Source: Candidatus Angelobacter sp. (lineage in GTDB: Bacteria; Acidobacteriota; Terriglobia; Terriglobales; Acidobacteriaceae). Taken from it: DNA of 39,131 bases. Location: assembly GCA_025462835.1 (NCBI GenBank), contig JAOAPH010000171.1, positions 1 to 39,131 of the forward strand. The letters run 5' to 3'. The position numbers and the translations under genes are program-made. Each line of letters begins with the position of its first letter. Position 1 is the first letter of the stretch. Shown here in pieces: positions 8,690 to 17,434 of this stretch. The notes under the pieces were generated by a model. It saw only the letters and a list, made by a program, of their open reading frames with translations. It ran no database searches and had not been told where the DNA came from.

Positions 8690-9520
8690 ATGAAGATGAA
8701 CCGGCGCAACGAAGTGGCGGAGATAAGCAGGATTTGCGATTCCAAATCCGTTGTGGCTGTTCAGTACACAGACCAAATCCGCATACGGGAGTTCAACACT
8801 TCGCTTTATCGATTGTGCCATTGGCCAATCTGGATAACCGTGTTTTATCTCTTGCCGGGGCCGCTTACTTGCCGGCTTTTCGAGAAGGGCTTCGACTGGC
8901 AGATGGCGAAGTGGCTCGCGATGGTGTGTTTCGGAACGGGTGTCGCCGGCCTTCGCAGCAGATTGCCCGGGGTTGAACCGAAACCTTACATCATTACATT
9001 CACCGAAGACCTACCGAATCCGTTGTATCGGCGGCTAAGTTACACGGCAGCTTGGAGCGATCTGGTTACATTCGCTGTATTGAACCTTATTGGAACTATT
9101 GATGCTATCGTGCGTGGGAAATGGCGCATGAGGCAGATTTACTACTATGGCTGGATCCCGGTGGCGAGCGTCAGCTGGGCGTTGGGATTCAATGGCGTTC
9201 TGCCTCGGACAGGGCGTTCGACGATTGGTGAATGGGCGGAGCGTCGCGTTTTTTACGGAGCGATCTGGACTGTCACGTGTAGTCAAATTCTTCTTGGAAC
9301 GTTATGGCGAGGACTGCCGTCGACGCGTTTCCGTTCACGTAAGGCGAGCGTTTTAATGCTGGTGGCGTTTGCGGCGTCGCTCGGTGGACTCGCGTTCATC
9401 GCATTTCGCGGGAGGCTGCCGAGGACGCGGAGGATCGTGAGTAGGGAGAAGGAAAATCCCCACGTTAGCTTCGCCCATTCGACTTCGCTCAGGGCAGGCT
9501 ACCGTGGGGCACCCCGCTAA
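8690..9520 (+). CDS. Six-TM integral membrane protein of unknown function
   Basis: The 276-aa protein has about six hydrophobic segments (for example WITVFYLLPGPLTCRLF, WLAMVCFGTGVAGL, LVTFAVLNLIGTIDAIV, GWIPVASVSWALGF, FYGAIWTVTCSQILLG, VLMLVAFAASLGGLAFIAF) joined by basic loops. I do not recognise the family. The last about 15 residues (HSTSLRAGYRGAPR) are encoded by the dispersed repeat at 9471-9516, so the natural C-terminus was probably altered by repeat insertion. It overlaps the convergent hemQ stop by 4 bp. The divergent MscS-like gene shares its upstream region. Confidence 0.65.
   Translation: MKMNRRNEVAEISRICDSKSVVAVQYTDQIRIREFNTSLYRLCHWPIWITVFYLLPGPLTCRLFEKGFDWQMAKWLAMVCFGTGVAGLRSRLPGVEPKPYIITFTEDLPNPLYRRLSYTAAWSDLVTFAVLNLIGTIDAIVRGKWRMRQIYYYGWIPVASVSWALGFNGVLPRTGRSTIGEWAERRVFYGAIWTVTCSQILLGTLWRGLPSTRFRSRKASVLMLVAFAASLGGLAFIAFRGRLPRTRRIVSREKENPHVSFAHSTSLRAGYRGAPR
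9471..9516. repeat. Dispersed intergenic repeat, copy 2
   Basis: It matches 4423-4470 almost base for base across tcgcccattcgacttcgc and cagggcaggct, and in the same orientation. Here it forms the 3' end of the membrane-protein reading frame, just before hemQ. Confidence 0.7.
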
Positions 9521-10383
9521 TCTTTGATTGCTTTGCCGCTCAGAACTGTGGCCAAATCTCTTGCGGGAATGCGGACTCCGACATAAAACGATCCGAAGGC
9601 GGCGTAGACCGCGCTGACTTCGTCGAAGCGCATCTCGTAAATCAGTTTCTTAAAGACCAGAGGGTCGTCGGCGAAGAGCGTGACTCCCCACTCCCAGTCA
9701 TCGAAGCCGATGGAGCCGGAGATGATCTGTTTGACCGTGCCGGCATATCGTCGGCCAACCAGACCGTGCTCGTGCATCTGGCGCTGTCGTTCCTGGAGAG
9801 GCAACGTGTACCAGTTGATTGCCTCGCCGCGTTTGCGGTCCATTGGATAGAAGGAGGCGTACTTGTGCGGCGGCATCTCCGGATAGAGACGCGAGTGCAT
9901 GGCTTCGCGCTGGCGGTCCAATACTGCTTCAATCTCGGCGCTCCACTCCGGCGAATTCGGTTCGATGCCGCGCTCGACGAGAGATTCGTAAGTCTTCACC
10001 GTGGACTCATACAGTCCCAGCTCCACCACCGACAGGTATGAGGTCGCCTGCTCAAGGTAATCAAAGAGGCGCAATTGCGAGAGAGCCCGCTCGACTGCGT
10101 TGAGTTCGTCGAAAGAATTGCGGAAATGCACGAAGAGCAAATCGCCTTTGTGTCCGAGCAGAGAAAAGATCGCGCTTTGTCCGGAAGTGTTCTGCTCCAT
10201 TTTTTCAATCGCGTCCGCAGCTTCTTGCAGAATGGTCTTCTGGTCATTTGCGTCCAGTTGTTTCCAAACTGTCCAGCGCACACGGAACATCTGGTGCAGC
10301 ATGCTTGAGCCCTCGATGGTAAGAGGGACTTGGGGCAGGGAAGCAGCCTGGGTTTGAGGACGGGATTTGATCGGGGCTGACAT
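9517..10383 (-). CDS. hemQ: HemQ-like coproheme decarboxylase (chlorite-dismutase superfamily)
   Basis: Start at ATG 10383 (MSAPIKSRPQ...), 288 aa; upstream in-frame codons to 10461 look non-coding. The family decarboxylates coproheme III to protoheme in the coproporphyrin-dependent haem pathway. Diagnostic features: the YPMDRKR motif with the catalytic Tyr (about residue 179), M-H-E-H-G-x-x-G-R with the proximal His (about 196), and the C-terminal ferredoxin-like 'FDDWEWGVTLFADDP' segment. The Q/R residue that marks chlorite dismutases cannot be assigned with certainty, but the YPMxxKR motif favours HemQ. The N-terminal about 25 residues are a low-complexity extension. No other haem genes are adjacent. 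Confidence 0.88.
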   Translation of the reverse strand: MSAPIKSRPQTQAASLPQVPLTIEGSSMLHQMFRVRWTVWKQLDANDQKTILQEAADAIEKMEQNTSGQSAIFSLLGHKGDLLFVHFRNSFDELNAVERALSQLRLFDYLEQATSYLSVVELGLYESTVKTYESLVERGIEPNSPEWSAEIEAVLDRQREAMHSRLYPEMPPHKYASFYPMDRKRGEAINWYTLPLQERQRQMHEHGLVGRRYAGTVKQIISGSIGFDDWEWGVTLFADDPLVFKKLIYEMRFDEVSAVYAAFGSFYVGVRIPARDLATVLSGKAIKD

Positions 10384-10635
10384 GGGTGCTATCCGTTCGA
10401 GACCATTGTAAACGGTGTCCTCCCTTCGGGAGTCGATGATTGATGTCGCCTTACCCAGCACTTACGTTTTGGGCCAAATAATGATGTCCTTCGGAATCGG
10501 GTGCCAGATTCGCCCAAGCCGATTTGCGGGCAAAAACTTTCTTGCCAGAAAAAGGATTCACTGGTAGGAAATTTTCGCGGCAAAATTTATTCACCAAATT
10601 TTTACTTGTTGAGTCGGGCCTTGGCATTGATACTA

Positions 10636-10679
10636 GCGGGCGTCGTATTAAGACGATCTTCCTATACGACATAGCCCGC
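10636..10679 (+). promoter_or_regulatory. Long structured leader hairpin upstream of the giant secreted protein gene
   Basis: gcgggc-gtcgtat (10636-10648) pairs perfectly with atacgac (10664-10670) and gcccgc (10674-10679), interrupted only by an 'ata' bulge, with a 15-nt loop. The hairpin ends about 20 bp before the AGAGG ribosome binding site at 10701. There is no U-tract, so it is more likely an mRNA leader element (stability or translation control) or an operator than a terminator. Confidence 0.5.
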
Positions 10680-10712
10680 CCCCACGTGCAAAAACTAAAA
10701 AGAGGAATAATC

Positions 10713-13700
10713 ATGCGAAGAATTTCCGCAGGTAGTCCAAGTTCTGCGTCTTTAACGTTTGTACCTGCTGCGCTGCGCTTTATGGTGCGCAAGGGATTTG
10801 CACTGGTGGTCGCCATTGCGGCGGTTTCCGCGATCTGCACATATGTTGCGCTGGCGTCGATATCGATTCCGACGAACGCCGCCTACACGCAGAACTTTGA
10901 CAGCCTGGGAACGTTTACGACTGCGACATTACCTGCGGATTTCCGTGTGGACAAACCTGCCACGGTTCGAACGGTGGGAACGTTTGCGACGGCACTTTCG
11001 AATACTACGTTTTCAGGGGGCACTAACCTCGGGTCATCAGCGTCGAACGGCATCTACAATTTTGGTTCGACGGCGACCCCGACCGACCGGGCTGTGGGCT
11101 TCCTATCATCTGGCACCGCCACTTCGAGTGGAAACCTTTACGCGCAACTGGTGAACAACACGGGCGCCAGCCTCTCGGGATTGCAGATATCCTACAACGT
11201 GGAGAAATATCGTAACGGGACGAATCCAGCGGGATTTCGTATCCAGCTGTTTTATTCGACGGACGGCGCGACCTGGACAAGCGCAGGCAATGGGATTCCC
11301 GGAACCAACTTTCTGACATCTTTCGCAGGCGACCCGACGGCAGGTGGGAACACCGGTTTTGCTAACGCGCCGGGAGTAACAGTAGCGGTCACAAACCAAA
11401 CATTGACCCCGGCGGTGAATATCCCGGCCGGTGGCACTTTCTACCTGGCGTGGAATTATTCCGTCGCATCGGGTACAACGACCACAAACGCACAGGCGCT
11501 CGCGATTGATGATATCTCCATCATCGGTATTCCAACGGTTGTGGTTCCCACGAACCCGACCGGCACCATCGCGGCGAGCGTGAACCCTGTGCAGGCGGGC
11601 ACATCGACACTTCTGACCGTGAACGTGAACCCGGGCACGAACCCAACCAGCACTGGATTGGGTGTGACCGCCGATCTGACTCTCATCGGCGGAGCTGCTG
11701 CGCAGGCATTCTTTGATGATGGAACGCACGGCGATGCGGTCGCCGGCGACAATACGTACTCGTTCTTGGCAGCAGTGCCTGTTGCGACTACCGCAACCGA
11801 TAAAACCATCGTTGCGACTATTACGGATTCCCAGAGCCGGAGCGGAAGCGCTTCGATGACGTTGTCGGTGACTCCGAATTCGACTCCTCCGGTAGGTGTC
11901 GGATCGGCGACGCCGAGCAGTTTGAAAGAGGGGGATAGCACGTTGCTCACGGTGAGCGTATCGCCGGGAGCCAACCCACCGAGCATTGGAATCGGAGTGG
12001 TTGGAAATCTAACTTTGATCGGTGGCTCGCCTTCACAGCAGTTCTACGATGATGGAAGCCACGGCGACGTCACGGCTAACGACGGCGTTTTCTCATTCGG
12101 GACGCAAATCGCCAGTGGCACGAGCCAGGGGCCGAAGTCTTTGCCGGTAACAATTAGCGATGGCCAAGCACGATCGAGTGGCGCAACGATTTCTTTGACG
12201 GTGCAACCGCCGCCGCCGCCAACCACCGTGAAGATCAGCCAGCTCTATGGCGGAGGTGGTAATTCCGGGTCTACTTTCACCAACGACTTCATCGAAATCT
12301 TTAACCAGGCGCAGACGCCGGTGAACCTTACTGGCTGGTCCGTGCAATACGGTTCAGCAACTGTTACGAGTTGGTCGTCAACGAATCTTTGTCCGCAGGG
12401 GACATGCATTCTTCTGCCCGGACATTACTTCCTGGTACAGGAATCGCAGGGAACCGGAGGCACTACTCCGCTGCCCACACCCGATGCTAGCGGAACCATT
12501 GCCATGAGCGGGACGCAAGCCAAGGTGGCGCTAGTCGCAAGCACGGTTGTGCTGAGCGGCGCTTGTCCTACGGGCGGCAGTATTGTGGACGTGGTGGGTT
12601 ATGGCGTGACCAACTGTTCGGAGACGACGCCGACGCCTGTACTCAGCAACACTACCGCGGCGGTCCGCAAAGGCAACGGATGCATCGACACGGATATTAA
12701 CTTCAATGACTTCGTTACGGTGGGGCCGATTCCGCGCAACAGCGCCTCACCCGCGAACTCCTGCGGTGGCGATCCGACGCAGATATCAGGTCAGGGCATT
12801 GCCACTCCGGGATCACTCGAGCCGGCGAGTATTACGCTGCTGACGGTAAAAGTGACCCCGGCTACAAATCCGCCGAGCACGAATGTGCAAGTCAGCGCCG
12901 ACCTGAGCAGTATCGGCGGCGCGGCGGCGCAGAGCTTTCTCGATGATGGAACCCATGGCGATCAAGTTGCCGGCGACAACATTTTCTCATTCCAAGACAC
13001 GGTGGGAGCCTTCATCCCCGTTGGCTTGAAATCAATTGTGCCGGTCATCACGGACGGCCAAGGCCGTACTGCGACTGCGCCGATCACGCTTACGATATCG
13101 AGTCCGACGTGCGGTGTGGAGCGATGGTCGGTAAAGACGGGAACCGATCCCGATGCAGGTCTGGTCAATCTCGGCAGCCCTATTTCCGGCGTTATCGAAA
13201 ATCTGGGTCTCATTCCCGCACCACCGGACCCGCCGGGACCGCCGCTTAATGCGCGTGTGGCGCCGACCGAAACCACAGTGTGGGTTGTGAATGGAACGTT
13301 GACTTTCTACAAGAAGGAATCGGATGTGGATTATCACATCGTGGTGCAGGACAATAGTCTCCCTGCGCACACGATCGTCACTGAGATCCCATCGCCTGCA
13401 TGTGTTGGTCCGACGAGTCCTTTTGGTCCGGCAGTAGCAAGCGCCAGAGCGAAGTTCGAGGCTCGCTTCCCCGGCGTGAATGGATTTTTCCAAACCGCAA
13501 ATATCCCTGTTCAAATCAAAGGCGTCGGGTTCTTTGATTTCATTCACGGACAGACGGGCGTAGCTCCGAACGGCATAGAGTTGCATCCGGTGACCGAGAT
13601 CAACTTCACCGCAAACACCACTTCGACTTTGGCGTCGAGCCTCAACCCGTCGCAATACGGACAAGGGGTTGCCATCACGGCTACCGTCAGCAATGGTGGG

Positions 13701-15254
13701 ACCACTATCCCCACAGGCGCTGTGAAGTTCTCTGATGGAGCAACTCCGATCGGCAATGTTCCTCTTGACCCGAATGGGCAGGCTAAGCTGACGATAACTA
13801 ATCTGCTGGCGGGATCGCATTCAATCACCACGTCCTATGAAGGCGATTCCACTTCTGCTCCCAGCATTTCAACTGCGCTGCTGCAAGTGGTGAACAAGGC
13901 AGACCAGACGATCAACTTCGGCGCGCTGGCGGGAAAAACCTTTGGCGCTGCTGACTTCACAGTGAGCGCTTCGGCGTCGTCGGAGCTGAATGTTGGATTA
14001 AGCATCGTCTCCGGTCCGGCGACGATCACCGGTAATACGGTGCATATCACCGGAGCTGGAACGGTGACAGTCCGCGCATCACAGGCCGGCGATGACAATC
14101 ACAATGCCGCGCCCGATGTGGACCAGTCGTTTGATGTGGGCAAGGCAAATCAGACGATCACATTTGCTCCGTTGCCTGATCTCAACTTTGGAGCTGCACC
14201 GTTCACGGTGTTTGCGACCGGAGGAGCTTCAGGCAATGCGGTGAATTTCATAGCCGTCGGCACCTGCACTTCGGGCGCGGGCGATGGAAGCACGATCACC
14301 ATCACCGGTGGCGGCCTGTGCACGGTAACAGCCTCGCAAACAGGTGATTCCAATTACAACGGTGCAACGCCAATATCGCGAAGCTTCACCGTCAGACAGG
14401 CTTCGGCGACCATCACGGTGAATGGCTACAGCGGCGTCTATGACGCTCAGGCTCACGGCGCTTCAGGAACAGCGACGGGCGTCAGCAGCGAAAACCTGGG
14501 TAGCTTGCTCAACCTCGGCGCAAGCTTTACGAATGTGCCCGGTGGCACTGCACATTGGAGCTTCGCCGGAAATGCGAACTACTCGGCATCGAGCGGCGAC
14601 GCCAGCGTCGTTATCACGAAGGCGACTGCGTCGTTCAGCAACATCAGTGCACCGGTGATCACGTTTGGCACGGTATCGACAACCTTGTCTGGAAAGATCA
14701 GCCTGGGTTCGCTGGTGCCGACCGGCAACATTGCAATCACTCTGAATGGGGTGACGCAGAACGTGGCCATCCAAGCTGGAGGTAATTTCTCGGCGAATTT
14801 TGCAACCGGCAGCTTAGCGGCAGTGAACCCACCGTACACCGTTACTTATAGTTACGGCGGCGACGGCAATTTCAATGGCGCCAGCGCTGCGGGAACGCTC
14901 ACCGTCAACTACGGCATCGTGGCATTGTTTGACCAGAGCAAAGCCGCACAAGGGGGAAGCACAGTCCCAATAAAACTCCTGCTGGTGAACTCTTCCGGGG
15001 CGGATGTTTCTTCCGCTTCAATCGTGGTCACGGCGGTGCAGTTGGTGCAGACCTCAACCAGTGCGACGTCGAACGTGCAGGATTCAGGCAATGCTAATCC
15101 GGATGGTAACTTCCGCTTCGATCCGACAATTGGGCCGAGCGGCGGATACATATTCAACCTGAGCACCAAAGGGTTGGCGAGTGGAAGCTGGCAACTGCTC
15201 TTTACGGTTGGCGGAGACAGCACTCAACATGCTGTGTCATTCCAAGTGCGATAA
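10713..15254 (+). CDS. Giant secreted Ig-like repeat protein with lamin-tail domain
   Basis: The start is ATG 10713, preceded by AGAGG at 7-bp spacing; this gives 1513 aa with an N-terminal signal/anchor (VRKGFALVVAIAAVSAICTYVALA). Reading in order: an all-beta N-terminal module; three copies of a module ending DDG[TS]HGD-x4-D-x2-[YF]SF (FFDDGTHGD, FYDDGSHGD, FLDDGTHGD; the third after the lamin-tail); a lamin-tail-like domain ('KISQLYGGGGNSG...FIEIFN...LTGWSVQYG'); Ig-like Big_3-type modules (TGAVKFSDGATPIG); MBG-like segments (ITVNGYSGVYDAQAHG); and a C-terminal PxK-type beta module ending HAVSFQVR. It is a surface or extracellular adhesin/structural protein by architecture; ligand unknown. 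No sorting signal is recognised. Confidence 0.85.
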   Translation: MRRISAGSPSSASLTFVPAALRFMVRKGFALVVAIAAVSAICTYVALASISIPTNAAYTQNFDSLGTFTTATLPADFRVDKPATVRTVGTFATALSNTTFSGGTNLGSSASNGIYNFGSTATPTDRAVGFLSSGTATSSGNLYAQLVNNTGASLSGLQISYNVEKYRNGTNPAGFRIQLFYSTDGATWTSAGNGIPGTNFLTSFAGDPTAGGNTGFANAPGVTVAVTNQTLTPAVNIPAGGTFYLAWNYSVASGTTTTNAQALAIDDISIIGIPTVVVPTNPTGTIAASVNPVQAGTSTLLTVNVNPGTNPTSTGLGVTADLTLIGGAAAQAFFDDGTHGDAVAGDNTYSFLAAVPVATTATDKTIVATITDSQSRSGSASMTLSVTPNSTPPVGVGSATPSSLKEGDSTLLTVSVSPGANPPSIGIGVVGNLTLIGGSPSQQFYDDGSHGDVTANDGVFSFGTQIASGTSQGPKSLPVTISDGQARSSGATISLTVQPPPPPTTVKISQLYGGGGNSGSTFTNDFIEIFNQAQTPVNLTGWSVQYGSATVTSWSSTNLCPQGTCILLPGHYFLVQESQGTGGTTPLPTPDASGTIAMSGTQAKVALVASTVVLSGACPTGGSIVDVVGYGVTNCSETTPTPVLSNTTAAVRKGNGCIDTDINFNDFVTVGPIPRNSASPANSCGGDPTQISGQGIATPGSLEPASITLLTVKVTPATNPPSTNVQVSADLSSIGGAAAQSFLDDGTHGDQVAGDNIFSFQDTVGAFIPVGLKSIVPVITDGQGRTATAPITLTISSPTCGVERWSVKTGTDPDAGLVNLGSPISGVIENLGLIPAPPDPPGPPLNARVAPTETTVWVVNGTLTFYKKESDVDYHIVVQDNSLPAHTIVTEIPSPACVGPTSPFGPAVASARAKFEARFPGVNGFFQTANIPVQIKGVGFFDFIHGQTGVAPNGIELHPVTEINFTANTTSTLASSLNPSQYGQGVAITATVSNGGTTIPTGAVKFSDGATPIGNVPLDPNGQAKLTITNLLAGSHSITTSYEGDSTSAPSISTALLQVVNKADQTINFGALAGKTFGAADFTVSASASSELNVGLSIVSGPATITGNTVHITGAGTVTVRASQAGDDNHNAAPDVDQSFDVGKANQTITFAPLPDLNFGAAPFTVFATGGASGNAVNFIAVGTCTSGAGDGSTITITGGGLCTVTASQTGDSNYNGATPISRSFTVRQASATITVNGYSGVYDAQAHGASGTATGVSSENLGSLLNLGASFTNVPGGTAHWSFAGNANYSASSGDASVVITKATASFSNISAPVITFGTVSTTLSGKISLGSLVPTGNIAITLNGVTQNVAIQAGGNFSANFATGSLAAVNPPYTVTYSYGGDGNFNGASAAGTLTVNYGIVALFDQSKAAQGGSTVPIKLLLVNSSGADVSSASIVVTAVQLVQTSTSATSNVQDSGNANPDGNFRFDPTIGPSGGYIFNLSTKGLASGSWQLLFTVGGDSTQHAVSFQVR

Positions 15255-15272
15255 ACAGCTAGCGATGCAAGG

Positions 15273-15300
15273 AAAAAGGCTCCGGAGACGGAGCCTTTTT
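15273..15300 (+). terminator. Strong intrinsic terminator, probably bidirectional
   Basis: aaaaaggctccg / cggagccttttt forms a 12-bp perfect stem with a GAGA loop, 19 bp after the secreted-protein stop. The A-run before and T-run after the stem allow it to serve the convergent glycine-zipper gene as well. Confidence 0.9.
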
Positions 15301-15311
15301 CACGTTTGGCA

Positions 15312-15935
15312 TTATGACGTCGGTTGTCGCTGCGTGCCGGTTCTCGAGCGAGTTCCGGTGGGACGCATCGTAAGGTCGTTAGCAGTCTTGAAGCTGAGTT
15401 CAGTCTCCGGCGGTATCTCTTTTTTCTTTCCGGTGTAGACCTGCGCACCTGCGCCACCAGCGCCACCAAGAAGGGCGCCTATCGCCGCACCCTTGCCGCC
15501 GCCCATCAGGGCACCCAATACGGCACCGACGGCAGCTCCGCCGCCTACGTACTTGCCGGTCCGCGCATTCGCGCCGAGTCCACCGGGCCTTGAACTCTCC
15601 GGCTTACTCTGCATGGTCAGCAATTGTCTCTGGCCATTGACGGTGACGGCACGAAGGTCGAGATTGGTATCTTTTCCGTCCGGAGTGGGAACAGCAACAA
15701 GCTGGGCGCGCGAGCCGCGCGGGATCACGACAGCACCGGTGTTGTCGATAACGTCATTGCTGACGGTGCCGGTGTACTTTGAATTTGCCGCCGGTTTCGC
15801 GGGCACAGCGGTGTCAGTGCGCACCTTGATGTCAGTGCCTGACGGTATCACGTGTGTGTTCTGCGCGGTCTGCGCGGAGGCCAAGCTGAACGCGGCCAAA
15901 ACGAGAAATCCGGTCAATGCTTTTCTGAGTTCCAT
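15312..15935 (-). CDS. Secreted glycine-zipper envelope protein
   Basis: The 207-aa protein has a clear signal peptide (ELRKALTGFLVLAAFSLASAQ). The first half is a soluble beta-rich domain with 'VIPSGTDIKVRTDTAV...VVIPRGSRAQL', resembling a TrbI/conjugation-like or stress-envelope fold. A glycine-zipper follows (about 126-165; VGGGAAVGAVLGALMGGGKG then AAIGALLGGAGGAGAQ), able to insert in or pack against membranes. GGGAGA lies 9 bp before the ATG, a good ribosome binding site. Function unknown; such proteins are frequent in acidobacterial envelopes. Confidence 0.78.
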   Translation of the reverse strand: MELRKALTGFLVLAAFSLASAQTAQNTHVIPSGTDIKVRTDTAVPAKPAANSKYTGTVSNDVIDNTGAVVIPRGSRAQLVAVPTPDGKDTNLDLRAVTVNGQRQLLTMQSKPESSRPGGLGANARTGKYVGGGAAVGAVLGALMGGGKGAAIGALLGGAGGAGAQVYTGKKKEIPPETELSFKTANDLTMRPTGTRSRTGTQRQPTS

Positions 15936-16012
15936 ACGTGTTCTCCCATCAGAATGGATGCAGAGAACTGCGCGACTGCTGCCACGCGGTGGGCAGCCAC
16001 TCTCAATCAGAG

Positions 16013-16396
16013 CTATTTATTGCCTAGCAGGAACGTGTATTGGGTATTCGTGAGTGGCACGACAGAGAGGCGGGATTGGCGCAGCAGAGGAGAGTCTTTG
16101 AATCGAGAATCGGCTTTCATTTCAGCGAGGGTTTTGGACGATGCGAGGGCTTTGCCCGCCTTTATTCTTACGAGTGGCTTCTTCGGATCACCGGCATCGA
16201 CTGATATCACAGATGCCGTCCCAACGGCGCGCTTCTCATCGCCGGTGTGATAGATGATGAGCTGGTCTCCAGCTTTCATCTCGCGGAGGTTCTTTACAGC
16301 GGCGGGATTGGTTACGCCGTCCCAAACGGTTTGCTTGTCACTCTGGAGATCGGCAAACGAATAGGTGCCGGGTTCGGTCTTGAGAAGGTAAGGCAT
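16013..16396 (-). CDS. EVE-domain protein
   Basis: The 127-aa protein is a single EVE (PUA-like) domain: MPYLLKTEPGTYSFADL, W-D-G-V-T-N-P-A-A, 'GDQLIIYHTGDEKRAVG' and 'PLVRIKAGKAL' are the standard strands. EVE domains bind modified bases in DNA or RNA, and the stand-alone form (thymocyte nuclear protein 1-like) is widespread. No modification enzyme is adjacent here; the restriction-modification and PurZ-like genes are 14 kb away in a region of different style. It sits downstream of the CMD and DinB genes on the same strand, 47 bp apart, so co-transcription is possible. Confidence 0.9.
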   Translation of the reverse strand: MPYLLKTEPGTYSFADLQSDKQTVWDGVTNPAAVKNLREMKAGDQLIIYHTGDEKRAVGTASVISVDAGDPKKPLVRIKAGKALASSKTLAEMKADSRFKDSPLLRQSRLSVVPLTNTQYTFLLGNK

Positions 16397-16443
16397 CGTT
16401 CCATCTTATCGGGTATTGCTAATCCCGCCGAATTGCCAGAGCT

Positions 16444-16776
16444 CTAAGGTTTGTCGAAGAACTTGAGAGCCATGGCGCCGTGAGTAGCTGCTCCTCCGGC
16501 CCGCAAAGCAGCCGCGATAAGCGAACACTCGGTTATCTCCTCGCGAGTAGCGCCCGCAGCTTTCAGAGCTTTGACATGAGCCTCAATGCAATATGGGCAC
16601 TGGGTTGTGCAGGCCACAGCCAACGCAATGAGTTCGCGATACTTGCGGGGAATGGCTCCGTCTTCTCGCCCGACAATCTTGTCGAGGTTAAGCCAGGCGT
16701 TGAACTCCGTGGGCGCAAGCTTGCCCATCTCTTTGACGAAGCGCATATCTGCAGGATCGTGATAGTGGTCGCTCAT
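16444..16776 (-). CDS. Carboxymuconolactone decarboxylase/AhpD-like protein
   Basis: The 110-aa protein has the AhpD core C-P-Y-C-I-E-A-H (redox CxxC plus the proton-relay His) and the flanking helices KYRELIALAVACTT and ECSLIAAALRAGGAATHG. Family members are small helical peroxidase-reductases or gamma-CMD enzymes; the CxxC with downstream His favours an alkylhydroperoxidase-type activity. It starts 12 bp after the DinB-family stop, so the two form a transcription unit. Confidence 0.88.
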   Translation of the reverse strand: MSDHYHDPADMRFVKEMGKLAPTEFNAWLNLDKIVGREDGAIPRKYRELIALAVACTTQCPYCIEAHVKALKAAGATREEITECSLIAAALRAGGAATHGAMALKFFDKP

Positions 16777-16788
16777 TGTTTCTCCGTT

Positions 16789-17292
16789 CTATTTTTCTAG
16801 TATTTTGCGTATCTGCTCGAGGTGATTTACGTCGTGACCGGCCATCATACGGGCGAGATGCCGGACGGATTCTTTGCCGCGCTCCGCATGGATGCCGTAC
16901 ATCTCCCACTGCTCCGCAGTAAGTTGGTCGAGCAGGTGCAGATTCCGTTCGCGGAGAAGTCGGAAGAGTTCAAGTGAGGCGTGCGCATCGGCATGGGAAT
17001 AGTCGCCGAGTTTCTCCCAGACATCCTGATCATAGGGAAGGATGTTGCTCCCACTGCGCTCGAGCATTTGGCGGTATCGCCAAATGGTGACCACTTCACT
17101 TTCAGCCAGATGCGTGACGATCTGCGCGACAGACCATTTTCCGGGCTGAGGATTGCGGCGCAGGGAACCGGCGTCCCGACCCTTGATCAGTAAAAGCAGT
17201 GCTTGAGGAGTCTGGCGCTGGACTTCGAGAGGGTCTTTGCCGTCAGTGTTGGAAATGATGCGTGCTTTGTATTGATCGACAGTTTCAGTCAT
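16789..17292 (-). CDS. DinB-family putative metal-dependent hydrolase
   Basis: The start is ATG 17292 (MTETVDQYKAR..., 167 aa); longer in-frame starts to 17430 add a non-conserved tail. The four-helix DinB/YfiT pattern is visible: 'GKWSVAQIVTHLAESEVVTIWRYRQML' with the first metal His, and the C-terminal 'HLARMMAGHDVNHLEQIRKIL' with the H-D-x-x-H pair. These three His would bind a divalent metal. Members include thiol transferases and unknown hydrolases. It is the first gene of a DinB-CMD-EVE run. Its start region overlaps the leader of the divergent oxygenase gene. Confidence 0.87.
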   Translation of the reverse strand: MTETVDQYKARIISNTDGKDPLEVQRQTPQALLLLIKGRDAGSLRRNPQPGKWSVAQIVTHLAESEVVTIWRYRQMLERSGSNILPYDQDVWEKLGDYSHADAHASLELFRLLRERNLHLLDQLTAEQWEMYGIHAERGKESVRHLARMMAGHDVNHLEQIRKILEK

Positions 17293-17434
17293 GGATGTCC
17301 CCAGTATTTTGTCACGGCTTAGAATCATCTCAGAAAAGGCTTCACTTGGGCGGAGGATTTTCTTTTCGCAAGTAGTACTTGAAAAAGGACGAGCAGGTAG
17401 CAACCCATACCGCTCGGTTGATCTCGGCATCCAT

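Noticed and set aside
11023-14839. Minus-strand frames opposite the secreted repeat protein
   Set aside because: They mirror the Gly/Thr/Ser-rich plus-strand codons and show no family motif or start signals.
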